DNA of 22,619 nucleotides from Hungateiclostridiaceae bacterium UBA1305 (GTDB lineage Bacteria; Bacillota; Clostridia; Acetivibrionales; DTU013). The stretch spans positions 2,925-25,543 of the forward strand of contig DBTX01000050.1 in assembly GCA_002307275.1 (NCBI GenBank). Reading direction: 5' to 3'. The translations under genes and the position numbers were made by a program. Under the pieces are notes generated by a model. That model worked only from the letters and a program-made list of their open reading frames with translations. It searched no databases and was not told the origin of the DNA. Shown one piece after another: positions 15,025-22,619 of this stretch (position 1 is its first letter; each line of letters starts with the position of its first letter).

Positions 15025-16692
15025 CTATTTCGTAAATCGTGGCAAAACCTCGGCATTACGTTTTCTGCAGCAAACCATATCTATTGCTATTTTCACTGAA
15101 TAAAGGAACAACAAAACATTCAAAATGGAGGTCACAAGCAGAACAGGACCATAAGCAACGGAATTAACCCCAATGCAAGTCTCATATAGTACATAATAGG
15201 TGTTGGCGAAAATGGTCATACTGAATACTGCCGCAAGATATAAGAACCTTTTGTCTTTTGCATACACATATGCCAGAATAGCCAATGCTACAGCAGGGAA
15301 CAGGTATCTTTCATGCATTCTCGTCGAAAAATCGAATACTCCTGTAATCAGGACAAGCGCAGCAACAGGTATAACCATTCCTTTCCGTCCCTTGAAAATC
15401 AGGAAGCCGGCAAAAACAGTTATCAGGATGATTGCCGCCATACCCCACTGATGATAACTGAAAATCAGGAAGGTGGAAGAATCGTCTTTGAAATTAGCTC
15501 CCAACAAGCTGAAGAAATTAAACGCATTGACCGAAGCATACCGATATTCGCTCAGGGTTCCCGTATATAGGCTGATAATCCAGAACGGGCCATTATGCAG
15601 GGCAAATGGCAGCACAACCGCAACCGCCGCCAATAAAGCAGAACCTGCAGCTTTCAGAAATGTGACAATATTTCTTTGCTTCAGGAGCGCAAAGAGAAGC
15701 ACCGGACAAAAAATAATGCCCTGAGGTTTCATAAGTACCGCCAGGATAAAGGCCGCACAAGCCAGTGCGGTTTTCTCTTCCGCAAGCAATAGAACTGCTG
15801 CAACGATAATAAGCGTGAAAAAGGAATCTACCTGGCCCCAAACCGTCGAATTCACCAATATAGCAGGGTTGAACAGGTAAAATGCCGATAAAATGACACC
15901 TGCCCCTGGAGAAACTATCTTCTTTGAAAGCCGATAGATCAGGCAGGAAGTAATCAAGTCCGCCAAAATGGAAGGCAGTTTGATCAATACAGTAGAATAG
16001 GAAGCGAATGCCGAAATATGGGTTAATTTACCTGCAACCCATAAAACATACATATATGCGGGGGGGTAGTCCACTCTGCCGGAGGAATATACCTGCAACA
16101 AATTATCGGCAGCACTGGAGGCCCAATTTTTAAATATGTCAAGGTCATACGGATGTCCTTCAAACAGCATAGCCGTTACCAGCCTAAACAGAAGGCCGGC
16201 GGCGAGCATCACCAGGAGTATGTTTCGTGCCTTGCCTGAAGCAATATCAAACTTCTTTTTTACATGCAGATACAAGATAAAAAGAAAGACTCCAAAAAAA
16301 AGTGCAGCGTACACAAGGATTGCTGTAGAATATTTTATAATACTATTCCCAGCAGAGTCGGCACGTTCGTTCAATCCGCCACCCGAACCTCCGCGCATAC
16401 CGCCGTCCTGGCCTCCGCCCGGACCACCTCCCGTAAATCCGCCCTGAGTGCCTCCCGTAAATCCGCCCTGAGTGCCTCCCGTGAATCTGCCCTGAGTGCC
16501 TCCCCGGTCGCTGCCTTCGAAACCTCCCTGTCCGCCTCCCCCCGTAGAACTACCCTGGTCACCTGTCTGGTCACTTCCGGAGCTTTGGATATTGTTAGGG
16601 GCTTGTTTGCCATTTTCTGCGTAAATATACAAAGAGGTTGCAAGTAGAACTATTATGATCGATATTGCAAAACAAAATATCTTTTTTTTCAT
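15025..16692 (-). CDS. Polytopic GT-C-type glycosyltransferase with glycine-rich N-terminal repeat region
   Basis: The 555-residue protein is a multi-pass membrane enzyme of the GT-C fold (GT87 or PIG-M/mannosyltransferase-like). It starts with a hydrophobic segment (residues 5-25), then an extracytoplasmic Gly/Gln/Thr-rich stretch (about 40-108) with three GGTQGGFT-type repeats, then about ten to twelve membrane segments. GT-C marks are the acidic loop GHPYDLDIFKNW (D183 and D185 are candidate catalytic acids), DYPPAY near 210, VWGQVDSFF, MKPQG and TRMHERYLFP. Such enzymes use polyprenyl-phosphate sugars on the outer membrane face. The ATG at 16692 (AGG 5 bases upstream) is preferred; a GTG two codons up is possible. 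It follows the GT2 gene after 240 bases. Sugar and acceptor are unknown. Confidence 0.85.
   Translation of the reverse strand: MKKKIFCFAISIIIVLLATSLYIYAENGKQAPNNIQSSGSDQTGDQGSSTGGGGQGGFEGSDRGGTQGRFTGGTQGGFTGGTQGGFTGGGPGGGQDGGMRGGSGGGLNERADSAGNSIIKYSTAILVYAALFFGVFLFILYLHVKKKFDIASGKARNILLVMLAAGLLFRLVTAMLFEGHPYDLDIFKNWASSAADNLLQVYSSGRVDYPPAYMYVLWVAGKLTHISAFASYSTVLIKLPSILADLITSCLIYRLSKKIVSPGAGVILSAFYLFNPAILVNSTVWGQVDSFFTLIIVAAVLLLAEEKTALACAAFILAVLMKPQGIIFCPVLLFALLKQRNIVTFLKAAGSALLAAVAVVLPFALHNGPFWIISLYTGTLSEYRYASVNAFNFFSLLGANFKDDSSTFLIFSYHQWGMAAIILITVFAGFLIFKGRKGMVIPVAALVLITGVFDFSTRMHERYLFPAVALAILAYVYAKDKRFLYLAAVFSMTIFANTYYVLYETCIGVNSVAYGPVLLVTSILNVLLFLYSVKIAIDMVCCRKRNAEVLPRFTK
16427..16498. repeat. 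Three tandem 24-bp repeats in the GT-C gene
   Basis: Units at 16427-16450, 16451-16474 and 16475-16498; the first two are identical and the third differs at two positions. Each encodes eight residues of the Gly/Thr/Gln-Gly-Phe type in frame, so copy number can change without a frameshift. A partial fourth copy follows. Confidence 0.9.
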
Positions 16693-16932
16693 ACCCACCT
16701 ATATTCATAAATCGATTGATCCGGTACGACAGACCTGTACCATTATGCTTCTCTCCCGGTACAGGATCTGAATACCACCTGCCTGTAAACTACATAACCA
16801 TAGCATTGCCTTAAAAATTAATTCAAAACATATATTCTTCTTCAAGGCCTCGTTCATAACCTGCACCCATGCAAGAGGCATCCCGAAGGTAAACAGATTA
16901 ATAGCCAACCACTCATATTCTGTGCTGAACTT
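16693..16932 (-). other. 240-base gap inside the operon, open in the GT2 reading frame
   Basis: Between the GT2 stop and the GT-C start the GT2 frame continues open for about 75 codons after its TGA, reading AINLFTFGMPLAWVQVMNEA and onward to a stop at 16705. There is no ATG with a ribosome binding site at its head and I do not recognise the product. No terminator or clear promoter is seen here. It may be a decayed small gene (a flippase gene such as gtrA/gtcA would be expected in such operons, but its motifs are not visible) or chance. Confidence 0.4.
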
Positions 16933-17874
16933 TCATAAAAAGCCTTCCTTATCCCCTACAATGTAAAGCGGCCTGCCTTTCGTCTCATCGCAAATCCGAA
17001 CGATATACTCGCCTATAATGCCAAGCATAATAAACAACAAACCATTAAAAAAGAGGCCTATTGTTATAAGAAACATCAAATTTTGAAAAACTCCGGTCGC
17101 AGGCCGCGTCTTCACAAGCCCGGCGACCAGTATCAGGAGGCTGAAAACGGATATGGCGGAACCGATATAGGTTGCCAGCTTTAAAGGCTTGTATGAAAAA
17201 GATGTAATTGCATCCAAAGCGAATTTGTTCATCTTTTTCAAAGGATATTTCGTCTTTCCGGAAAATCTTTCCTCCCGGATAAACTCCACCCCTGTTTGCC
17301 TGAATCCAAGCCAGCTGATCAATCCTCTGACATAGCGATTTCTTTCTGGCAGCGTTTTCAACGCATCACAGACTTTTCTGTCGATCAGCCTGAAATCACC
17401 TGTATCTACCGGAATGCGGATATCCGTGATTTTATTGAGGGTTCTGTAAAACAGCTTTGCCGTAAATTTTTTGAAACAGGATTCCCCTTTACGTTTTATT
17501 CTCACTCCATAAACTACATCAAATCCCTGTCTCCACTTTCCAATCATCTGGAGCATAACTTCCGGCGGATCCTGTAAATCCGCATCGATCACTATAATGG
17601 CCCTTCCGTCGGAGTAATCCATTCCGGCCGTAATTGCTGCCTGATGCCCGAAATTCCGGGAAAAGCTTAGAAGTTTTACATTTCTGTCCTTCCTGCAGAT
17701 CTCTTTAGCTATTTCTGCTGTTCCATCCTGGCTGCCATCATTTACAAAAATGATATCGTACGTTTCCTTCGTAGAATCCATTACGGCTTTCAGCCTTTGA
17801 TAGGTTTCTTTTATAACCGTTTCTTCGTTGTATAAAGGAACAATAATCGAACATACGATTTCATTTATCTCCAT
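16933..17874 (-). CDS. GT2-family polyprenyl-phosphate glycosyltransferase (GtrB/CsbB/DPM1-like)
   Basis: The 313-residue enzyme moves a sugar from a nucleotide donor to a polyprenyl phosphate on the inner membrane face. The GT-A domain (about 8-220) has SIIVPLYNEE, VNDGS (D46) and the metal-binding D97-A-D99 followed by LQDPPE, with the GtrB/DPM1 marks SRNFGHQAAITAG and DTGDFRLIDRK. Two membrane helices (about 233-257 and 266-300) follow, as in GtrB and CsbB, ending in the conserved EYIVRICDETKGRPLY. AGGAG lies 8 bases before the ATG. It sits 47 bases behind the GT39 gene and ahead of a second GT-C gene, so the lipid-linked sugar it makes is the likely donor for one or both. The donor sugar cannot be read from the sequence. 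Confidence 0.93.
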   Translation of the reverse strand: MEINEIVCSIIVPLYNEETVIKETYQRLKAVMDSTKETYDIIFVNDGSQDGTAEIAKEICRKDRNVKLLSFSRNFGHQAAITAGMDYSDGRAIIVIDADLQDPPEVMLQMIGKWRQGFDVVYGVRIKRKGESCFKKFTAKLFYRTLNKITDIRIPVDTGDFRLIDRKVCDALKTLPERNRYVRGLISWLGFRQTGVEFIREERFSGKTKYPLKKMNKFALDAITSFSYKPLKLATYIGSAISVFSLLILVAGLVKTRPATGVFQNLMFLITIGLFFNGLLFIMLGIIGEYIVRICDETKGRPLYIVGDKEGFL

Positions 17875-17921
17875 AAAGACACTCCTTTCTGCGAAAGCTT
17901 GCTTCCATTTCCTACAGATGT

Positions 17922-20300
17922 CTATTGAACGGCACCTGCCAGATCATATACCTGCTCCGAGCTGTTCGCTACTGAACTGTTCGAGTCTGAGTTGTTCGTG
18001 TCCGAGCCGTCCGAAGAATCCCCGGAAGCATACGATACCAGTTTCCCGCTTTCCTTCACCCAGGTCATAATCTCACTTCCCGAACCGCCTCTTTCCTTGC
18101 CCATGCCGCCGCTGCTGTCAGCCAGGACATAACGTATTTCCCCATTCTTCACCTTCTGTTTAAATTGATCCAGACTCATAACCCTCTCATTCCCCATAAA
18201 GCCGCCAAGGGATCCGACGTAGAGGTCGGTATTCAGTGTGAGGCTCTCCGAGGTATTAGCCGATGTTACAACAATCTGGCTCTTCCCATTTACTTTGTGA
18301 TTGTTTAAAAAACTGACCAAATCGGCAATACTGTCTTGATTACTGTTTTCTCCTCTTTTATCCCTGTTTGCGCTGCTTCTTTCTGCGATATTCCCGCTTC
18401 CGTCATTTCCATTATTCTGCCCTATACCGGCTGCCAGATTTGAAGGCAACAGTTCCAGACCAGCTCCGGGAAAGGAGGAATTTACCGCTACAAACATTGC
18501 GGCGGCGGAACCGGCCGCAGGTGTCACCAGAATTCCAGCCACTGCAAAACCGATAAACACCGTTTTAATTTTTAACCGACTGCCTTTGACAAGGTTCATT
18601 GCAGATAGCACAATAACAGATAGGAAACACAATGCAATGAGCAATCCCATTAATATTACAACAATCCGGGAGGACTGATAGAAGTAAGAAAGCATCAGCA
18701 TCTGTACCGCACCGGTTGACAATAACGCCACAGGAAGGAACCAGGACTTCCATCCGCCTTTCTTGTACATATTCCACATGGAAACAATTCCGATTCCTGC
18801 CATCGCAGCTATCGGCGGCGCCATCATCGTCAAATAATAGGAATGGAATAGTCCCGTATTATAACTGAAATAGATGAATTCCGGAAGGAACCACATAAAC
18901 CACAGGACGATTGCCTGTTTTCTGCCGTTATCCAGCTTTATCCTCAATTTTTCCCGTATCGCTGCAGCGATAAAACCAAACAATGCCAGCGGGATAAACC
19001 AAACGATCTGATCAGATAGCACGTTTTTCAAAAACAGCCTCGTGATGCCTGCAGGCGTTTGATTTCCAAAGGTACCCGTCAAACCGCCGTTGCCTCCGCC
19101 TCCAGGACCTCCTCCGGGGCCTCCGCCACCGAATCCTCCGCCGTTTCCGCCGTTAAAATTACCGTCCGGCATAACTCGGCCGTTTTCGTCCGGTACATTT
19201 CCGCCGTTTTCGTCCGGCATGCCTTCGCCGTTTTCGTCGGGTATCCCTCTGAAGTCTCCATACTGCCGGCTTCCCATTCTTCCGTCCTGGCTGCCCTCAT
19301 CAACGGACCCGTCCTGACTATTCCGGCCTTGACCGGGCGCTTGGCCTCCCATGCCGGATCCACCCATACCGGTTCCTTCCTGGCTGTTCCGGCCTTGACC
19401 GGGCGCTTGGCCTCCCATGCCGGATCCACCCATGCCAGGTCCGCCTTGTCCGTCCCGGCCTTGACCTGATTGTCCTTGATTTCCGTTTTTGCTGAAAATG
19501 TTCAGTAAATTGCCGAGACTAAGCCTTTCCGCACCATTATGTCCTGTAATAAGACTCATAACCGTATTGTTACTGCTGCTTCCAATATATGGGCGGCTAT
19601 CCGAAGGTATGGAATCCACGATCAATGCCCATGATAAAGATACTGCCAGCAAAATCGCGGAGCCGGCAATCAAGTGGAGCACTCTTTTCGGAATGGATAT
19701 TTTATTGGAAAACAAATAGACAACAAAGATTGCCGGTAAAATCATATAAGCCTGCAGCATCTTGATATTAAATCCAATTCCGATCATTAGCATACAAACG
19801 GCAAGATACCGGAACTTTCCCTCGCGCACCGCGGCCAGTAAAGCCCAGCATGCCAGCACCAAGGCAAAAACCACCTGATTGTCGACAGAATTGTTTCTGC
19901 TGACAGCAACAAAAACCGGCGTAACCGACAGGAATAAGGCTGACAGCAAACCTGCAGCACCGCCGAAGAATTTTTTGACAATAAGATAGATCAATATCAC
20001 GGACAATACTCCTGCCAGAGCTTGCGGAACCAGGATGCTCCATCCGCTGAACCCGAATAACTTAGCCGATATTGCCTGCATCCAGTATCCCAGAGGCGGT
20101 TTGTCGACAGTAACAAAACCAGCCGGATCCAATGTTACAAAAAAGAAGTTTTTCAAGCTCAGGGTCATACTCTTGACGCCGGCTGCGTAATATTGATTCG
20201 AATATCCTTCAATCCCTAAATTTGCAAAACTAAACAGGATAGACATGATCACAATGGCAGCAAGGCAAATTTGCTCTTTATATTTTTTAACTTTATCCAT
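17922..20300 (-). CDS. GT39-family (YkcB/ArnT-like) membrane glycosyltransferase with large Gly-rich insert
   Basis: The 792-residue protein is a polytopic transferase using a polyprenyl-phosphate sugar at the outer face. Family marks: the first outer loop EGYSNQYYAAG (E31 is a candidate catalytic acid), VDKPPLGYW at 65-73, SRNNSVDNQ, then TPAGITRLFL and QIVWFIPLALFGF. Between them (about 272-412) lies a 140-residue low-complexity insert, rich in Gly, Gln, Asn and Asp, with two long GMGG...QAPGQG repeats and several PDENG units; shorter Gly-rich loops occur at this place in YkcB relatives. The last 170 residues form a soluble YkcB-type domain (GSLGGFMGNERVMSLDQF, GEIRYVLAD) with a Ser/Asp/Asn-rich tail. 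The ATG at 20300 has GGAGAT 8 bases upstream; an ATG 5 codons earlier, behind GGGGA, is possible. First gene of the operon. Confidence 0.9.
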   Translation of the reverse strand: MDKVKKYKEQICLAAIVIMSILFSFANLGIEGYSNQYYAAGVKSMTLSLKNFFFVTLDPAGFVTVDKPPLGYWMQAISAKLFGFSGWSILVPQALAGVLSVILIYLIVKKFFGGAAGLLSALFLSVTPVFVAVSRNNSVDNQVVFALVLACWALLAAVREGKFRYLAVCMLMIGIGFNIKMLQAYMILPAIFVVYLFSNKISIPKRVLHLIAGSAILLAVSLSWALIVDSIPSDSRPYIGSSSNNTVMSLITGHNGAERLSLGNLLNIFSKNGNQGQSGQGRDGQGGPGMGGSGMGGQAPGQGRNSQEGTGMGGSGMGGQAPGQGRNSQDGSVDEGSQDGRMGSRQYGDFRGIPDENGEGMPDENGGNVPDENGRVMPDGNFNGGNGGGFGGGGPGGGPGGGGNGGLTGTFGNQTPAGITRLFLKNVLSDQIVWFIPLALFGFIAAAIREKLRIKLDNGRKQAIVLWFMWFLPEFIYFSYNTGLFHSYYLTMMAPPIAAMAGIGIVSMWNMYKKGGWKSWFLPVALLSTGAVQMLMLSYFYQSSRIVVILMGLLIALCFLSVIVLSAMNLVKGSRLKIKTVFIGFAVAGILVTPAAGSAAAMFVAVNSSFPGAGLELLPSNLAAGIGQNNGNDGSGNIAERSSANRDKRGENSNQDSIADLVSFLNNHKVNGKSQIVVTSANTSESLTLNTDLYVGSLGGFMGNERVMSLDQFKQKVKNGEIRYVLADSSGGMGKERGGSGSEIMTWVKESGKLVSYASGDSSDGSDTNNSDSNSSVANSSEQVYDLAGAVQ
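19321..19433. repeat. Tandem 66-bp repeat in the Gly-rich insert of the GT39 gene
   Basis: A 47-base block is present in identical form at 19321-19367 and 19387-19433, giving a period of 66 bases (22 residues) that keeps the frame. DNA identity, not only protein similarity, points to a recent duplication. Shorter related PDENG-encoding units lie nearby at about 19,150-19,245. Confidence 0.9.
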
Positions 20301-20544
20301 TTGGTATATCTCCATGTATTTCCCCAAATTATGGTTTTAACTATTGTATAAAATGAAGATTAGAAAATGTTTAGAAAAGTTCACGAATAAGTTAGTAAAT
20401 TAAGGCAGAAATGAAATTTCGCTAATAAAACATATCATAGCAACGAAATATATTATAAAAGTAAAAAGATATAAAAAAGTACATTGATTAAATATTAATG
20501 AAATGTTAATGTTATTAATAGGGAAATAATTTAATAAGAAATGG
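20301..20544. other. AT-rich divergent intergenic region between GT39 operon and chemoreceptor
   Basis: It contains the GT39 promoter with direct repeats on its left side. On the chemoreceptor side it is very AT-rich (ATTAAT, TTAATG runs); I found no convincing sigma-A or sigma-D (flagellar type) promoter and no terminator. Confidence 0.5.
20343..20378 (-). promoter_or_regulatory. Operon promoter with 11-bp-period direct repeats (possible OmpR/PhoB-type regulator site)
   Basis: On the minus strand TACAAT (20348-20343) is a good -10, but the -35 position (20371-20366, AACATT) does not match consensus. Instead, two copies of TTTTCTAA (20378-20371 and 20367-20360) lie with an 11-bp period across the -35. 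This is how OmpR/PhoB-family response regulators bind at activated promoters. The start codon of the GT39 gene is about 35 bases downstream of the predicted transcription start. No two-component genes are in the window. Confidence 0.4.
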
Positions 20545-22619
20545 GTGATAGATACGAAGATTCTAAAAGGGAAAAACGGTATCATTAAACCTATCGAAGT
20601 TTTAAATAAGCTAAGAAATTTTAGGTATTTAAAACAAAATAAAACCATTTCGCTAAACACATCTGCTGGAAAATCTATTACAAATGGTCAAAAAAAAGGT
20701 ACGACATTCTGGAATAAACTGCAAAGCATTAAAGTTCAACTTTTTATTGGACTATTAATTCCAATTGTTTTTCTGGCCATTTATGGTATCGTATCTTATA
20801 AAAAATCAGAAGAAGCTATTATTAGTAATTATGAAGCCAGTGCATCTGACACAATGGATGCAATCAGCAAATATATGAATTTAGGCTTTAGTATGATTGA
20901 AAAATCATCTTTGGAGATAACACTCGATATTAATTTTAAGGAATTTTTCAATTTAAGTGCTGAAGAAGCCCTAAGCAGTATTAAATCATATGATGATATA
21001 AATGATAGAATATCTCTTAACGCAACGTCCAATAACTTCATTTCCAGAATCCATTTAATTGGCAAGAATGGCCTGGGAATATCTACTCTGGGTGATATCA
21101 ACAGTAATCTGTACGATTTGATCACACAATCCGATATCGGTAAGGAATTAAAAGAAAAAAAAGCTTCATTTTTATGGATTGGTGAACATTCCGAATTGGA
21201 TCAGGCAATGCCAAAAGGCACAGAGGTCTATAATCCGGATAGCTACGCAACTTCTATCATCAGGAAAATGAGTGGCGGTAAGGGTTATATTATCGTTGAT
21301 GTTTCAGCCAAACAGATTAAGGATATGTTCTCCGCGTACGATATGGGATCAGGAAGTATTTTAGGATTTGTCACAGCGGATGGTAGGGAAACATTGACAA
21401 ATATGAACGTAAAAAGTATATTCACGGGTTTAACCTATTATAAGAATGCAATGAAATCGGATAAGCAAAGTGGTTATTCCTATGAAAAGTATAATAACAA
21501 AGAGTATTTATTCATATATAGTAAATTTAATGGTATGGATGGGGCTGTTTGTGCTCTGGTTCCAAAAAACACAATTTTAAATAAAGTACAAAGCATTAGA
21601 GTGTTAAGTATTGTATTCGTAACCGCAGCATGTATTATTGCCATATTCGTAGTATTTTTAATAGCCGGTGGAATCAGCAGAACGATTAGTGCTTTGAAGA
21701 AATCCATTTTTCAGGTATCCAAGGGTGATTTAACTGCGAAATTCAATACAAAGAGAAAAGATGAATTTCTGGCTTTGTCAAATGGGATATCTGACATGGT
21801 GGAACATATGCGCACCTTGATTGGAGAAGTACAAGAGGTAGGTGGCACAGTCAGTGGTTCGGCATTGAGCCTGACAAGCACTGCAGGCGATTTGCTGGAC
21901 GCGACCACGGGAATATCGAGAACAATTGAGGAAATCGGGCAGGGAATTGTTCAACAGGCAGGAGATGCTGATCGTTGTCTGATTCAAATGTCCAATCTCT
22001 CGGGTCAGATTAATCAGGTATATAGCAATACAAATGAAATTGAGCAAATTGCAAATAGAACCCAAACCGTAGCATGTGAAGGGCTGAATATTATCGGTGA
22101 GTTAAATAATAAATCAAAGGCAACCTCCGAAATTACACAGGATGTTATCCGGAAAATTCAGGAGTATACGGCTCAATCCAAGAAAATTGAGGGCTTTGTC
22201 AATATAATCAATAGTATTGCATCTCAAACAAATCTCCTCTCCTTAAACGCTTCGATAGAAGCAGCAAGAGCAGGTGAAGCGGGTCATGGATTTGCAGTGG
22301 TCGCACAGGAAATCAGAAAATTGGCTGAAAAAAGCGTAAATGCTGCAAAACAAATTCAGAATACCGTAAAAGACATCGACTTACAAAATAAAGAAACCGT
22401 AACTACAGCAGAGAGAGCAGAAAACATAGTAGCTTCTCAAACAGAAGCCCTAGCTAAGACGGTAAATGTATTTGATAATATTAGTTGTCATGTAAATAAT
22501 CTCGCCAATAATTTAAACAATATTCTAAAACGGCTAAAGACAATTGAAACAGCAAAAGATGATACATTGATTGCAATTCAGAATATCTCCGCCGTTACGG
22601 AACAAACATCAGCATCTTC
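20545..22619 (+). CDS. Methyl-accepting chemotaxis protein, 3' end cut by the window
   Basis: A transmembrane chemoreceptor that controls CheA through adaptor CheW. The visible 691 residues comprise a basic 60-residue cytoplasmic N-terminus, TM1 (about 65-83, FIGLLIPIVFLAIYGIVSY), an extracellular Cache-like sensor domain (about 90-348), TM2 (about 353-375), a HAMP domain (about 376-430) and the signalling coiled coil. The hairpin tip, the most conserved part of the family, is at about 553-596 (SQTNLLSLNASIEAARAGE, then HGFAVVAQEIRKLAE). The start is GTG at 20545: an in-frame TAA lies 18 bases up and no other ATG, GTG or TTG occurs before TM1. The ribosome binding site is poor. Ligand is unknown. 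Divergent from the GT39 operon. The frame is open to the last base; probably a few tens of residues are missing. Confidence 0.95.
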   Translation, partial: MIDTKILKGKNGIIKPIEVLNKLRNFRYLKQNKTISLNTSAGKSITNGQKKGTTFWNKLQSIKVQLFIGLLIPIVFLAIYGIVSYKKSEEAIISNYEASASDTMDAISKYMNLGFSMIEKSSLEITLDINFKEFFNLSAEEALSSIKSYDDINDRISLNATSNNFISRIHLIGKNGLGISTLGDINSNLYDLITQSDIGKELKEKKASFLWIGEHSELDQAMPKGTEVYNPDSYATSIIRKMSGGKGYIIVDVSAKQIKDMFSAYDMGSGSILGFVTADGRETLTNMNVKSIFTGLTYYKNAMKSDKQSGYSYEKYNNKEYLFIYSKFNGMDGAVCALVPKNTILNKVQSIRVLSIVFVTAACIIAIFVVFLIAGGISRTISALKKSIFQVSKGDLTAKFNTKRKDEFLALSNGISDMVEHMRTLIGEVQEVGGTVSGSALSLTSTAGDLLDATTGISRTIEEIGQGIVQQAGDADRCLIQMSNLSGQINQVYSNTNEIEQIANRTQTVACEGLNIIGELNNKSKATSEITQDVIRKIQEYTAQSKKIEGFVNIINSIASQTNLLSLNASIEAARAGEAGHGFAVVAQEIRKLAEKSVNAAKQIQNTVKDIDLQNKETVTTAERAENIVASQTEALAKTVNVFDNISCHVNNLANNLNNILKRLKTIETAKDDTLIAIQNISAVTEQTSAS

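Noticed and set aside
19059..19469. Plus- and minus-strand open frames in other frames over the Gly-rich insert of the GT39 gene
   Set aside because: GC-rich repetitive DNA leaves several frames open; composition follows the repeat and there are no start signals.
1..22619. CRISPR arrays, rRNA genes, tRNA genes, complete insertion sequences
   Set aside because: None seen: no regular spaced repeats, no cloverleaf-type signatures and no transposase reading frame.

Overview
The window looks like a chromosomal segment of a low-to-moderate GC Gram-positive anaerobe, most likely a clostridial Bacillota. The basis is AGGAGG-type ribosome binding sites, sigma-A-like promoters (TTGACA/TATAAT variants), SbcCD, YitT and GreA proteins, a FlxA-like coiled-coil protein, and Uma2 proteins. 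The genus cannot be fixed from this sequence. Nearly all genes lie on the minus strand. Only the YitT gene and the chemoreceptor at the right edge are on the plus strand.

Left part (about 1-3,660, accessory in character): a tyrosine recombinase with an extra HARP-like N-terminal domain, two related Uma2-family nuclease-fold genes, and a small lysine-rich unknown gene. One Uma2 protein carries a Phd/YefM antitoxin-like N-terminus. The other has no ATG and no Shine-Dalgarno, and lies just past an AT-rich hairpin with a T-tract. Several hairpins crowd the spacer at 3,028-3,183.

Middle (3,812-12,441, housekeeping and membrane genes): sbcD and sbcC overlap by 20 bases. A long leader precedes them, with a good promoter and a terminator-like hairpin. 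Upstream of that promoter are REP-like 'CGTCCCCTTGGTTCA' tandem repeats that run into the stop codon of a DUF4153 membrane protein. A divergent YitT-family gene has a promoter so close to its ATG that the mRNA may be leaderless. A GreA-type factor is convergent with it.

Right part (12,629-20,300, envelope genes): a secreted protein with a possible NTF2-like domain; then a probable four-gene operon transcribed leftwards: GT39/YkcB-like transferase, GT2 polyprenyl-phosphate glycosyltransferase, a second polytopic GT-C enzyme, and a FlxA-like protein, ended by a strong hairpin. By analogy with known envelope glycosylation systems, the GT2 would load a sugar onto a lipid carrier and the polytopic enzymes would transfer it outside the membrane. 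Both polytopic enzymes carry glycine-rich repeat segments encoded by recent tandem duplications, and the operon promoter overlaps an 11-bp-period direct repeat typical of OmpR/PhoB-type regulator sites. This operon is the most system-like part of the window.

The right edge (20,545-end) is a methyl-accepting chemotaxis protein, starting with GTG and cut by the window end.
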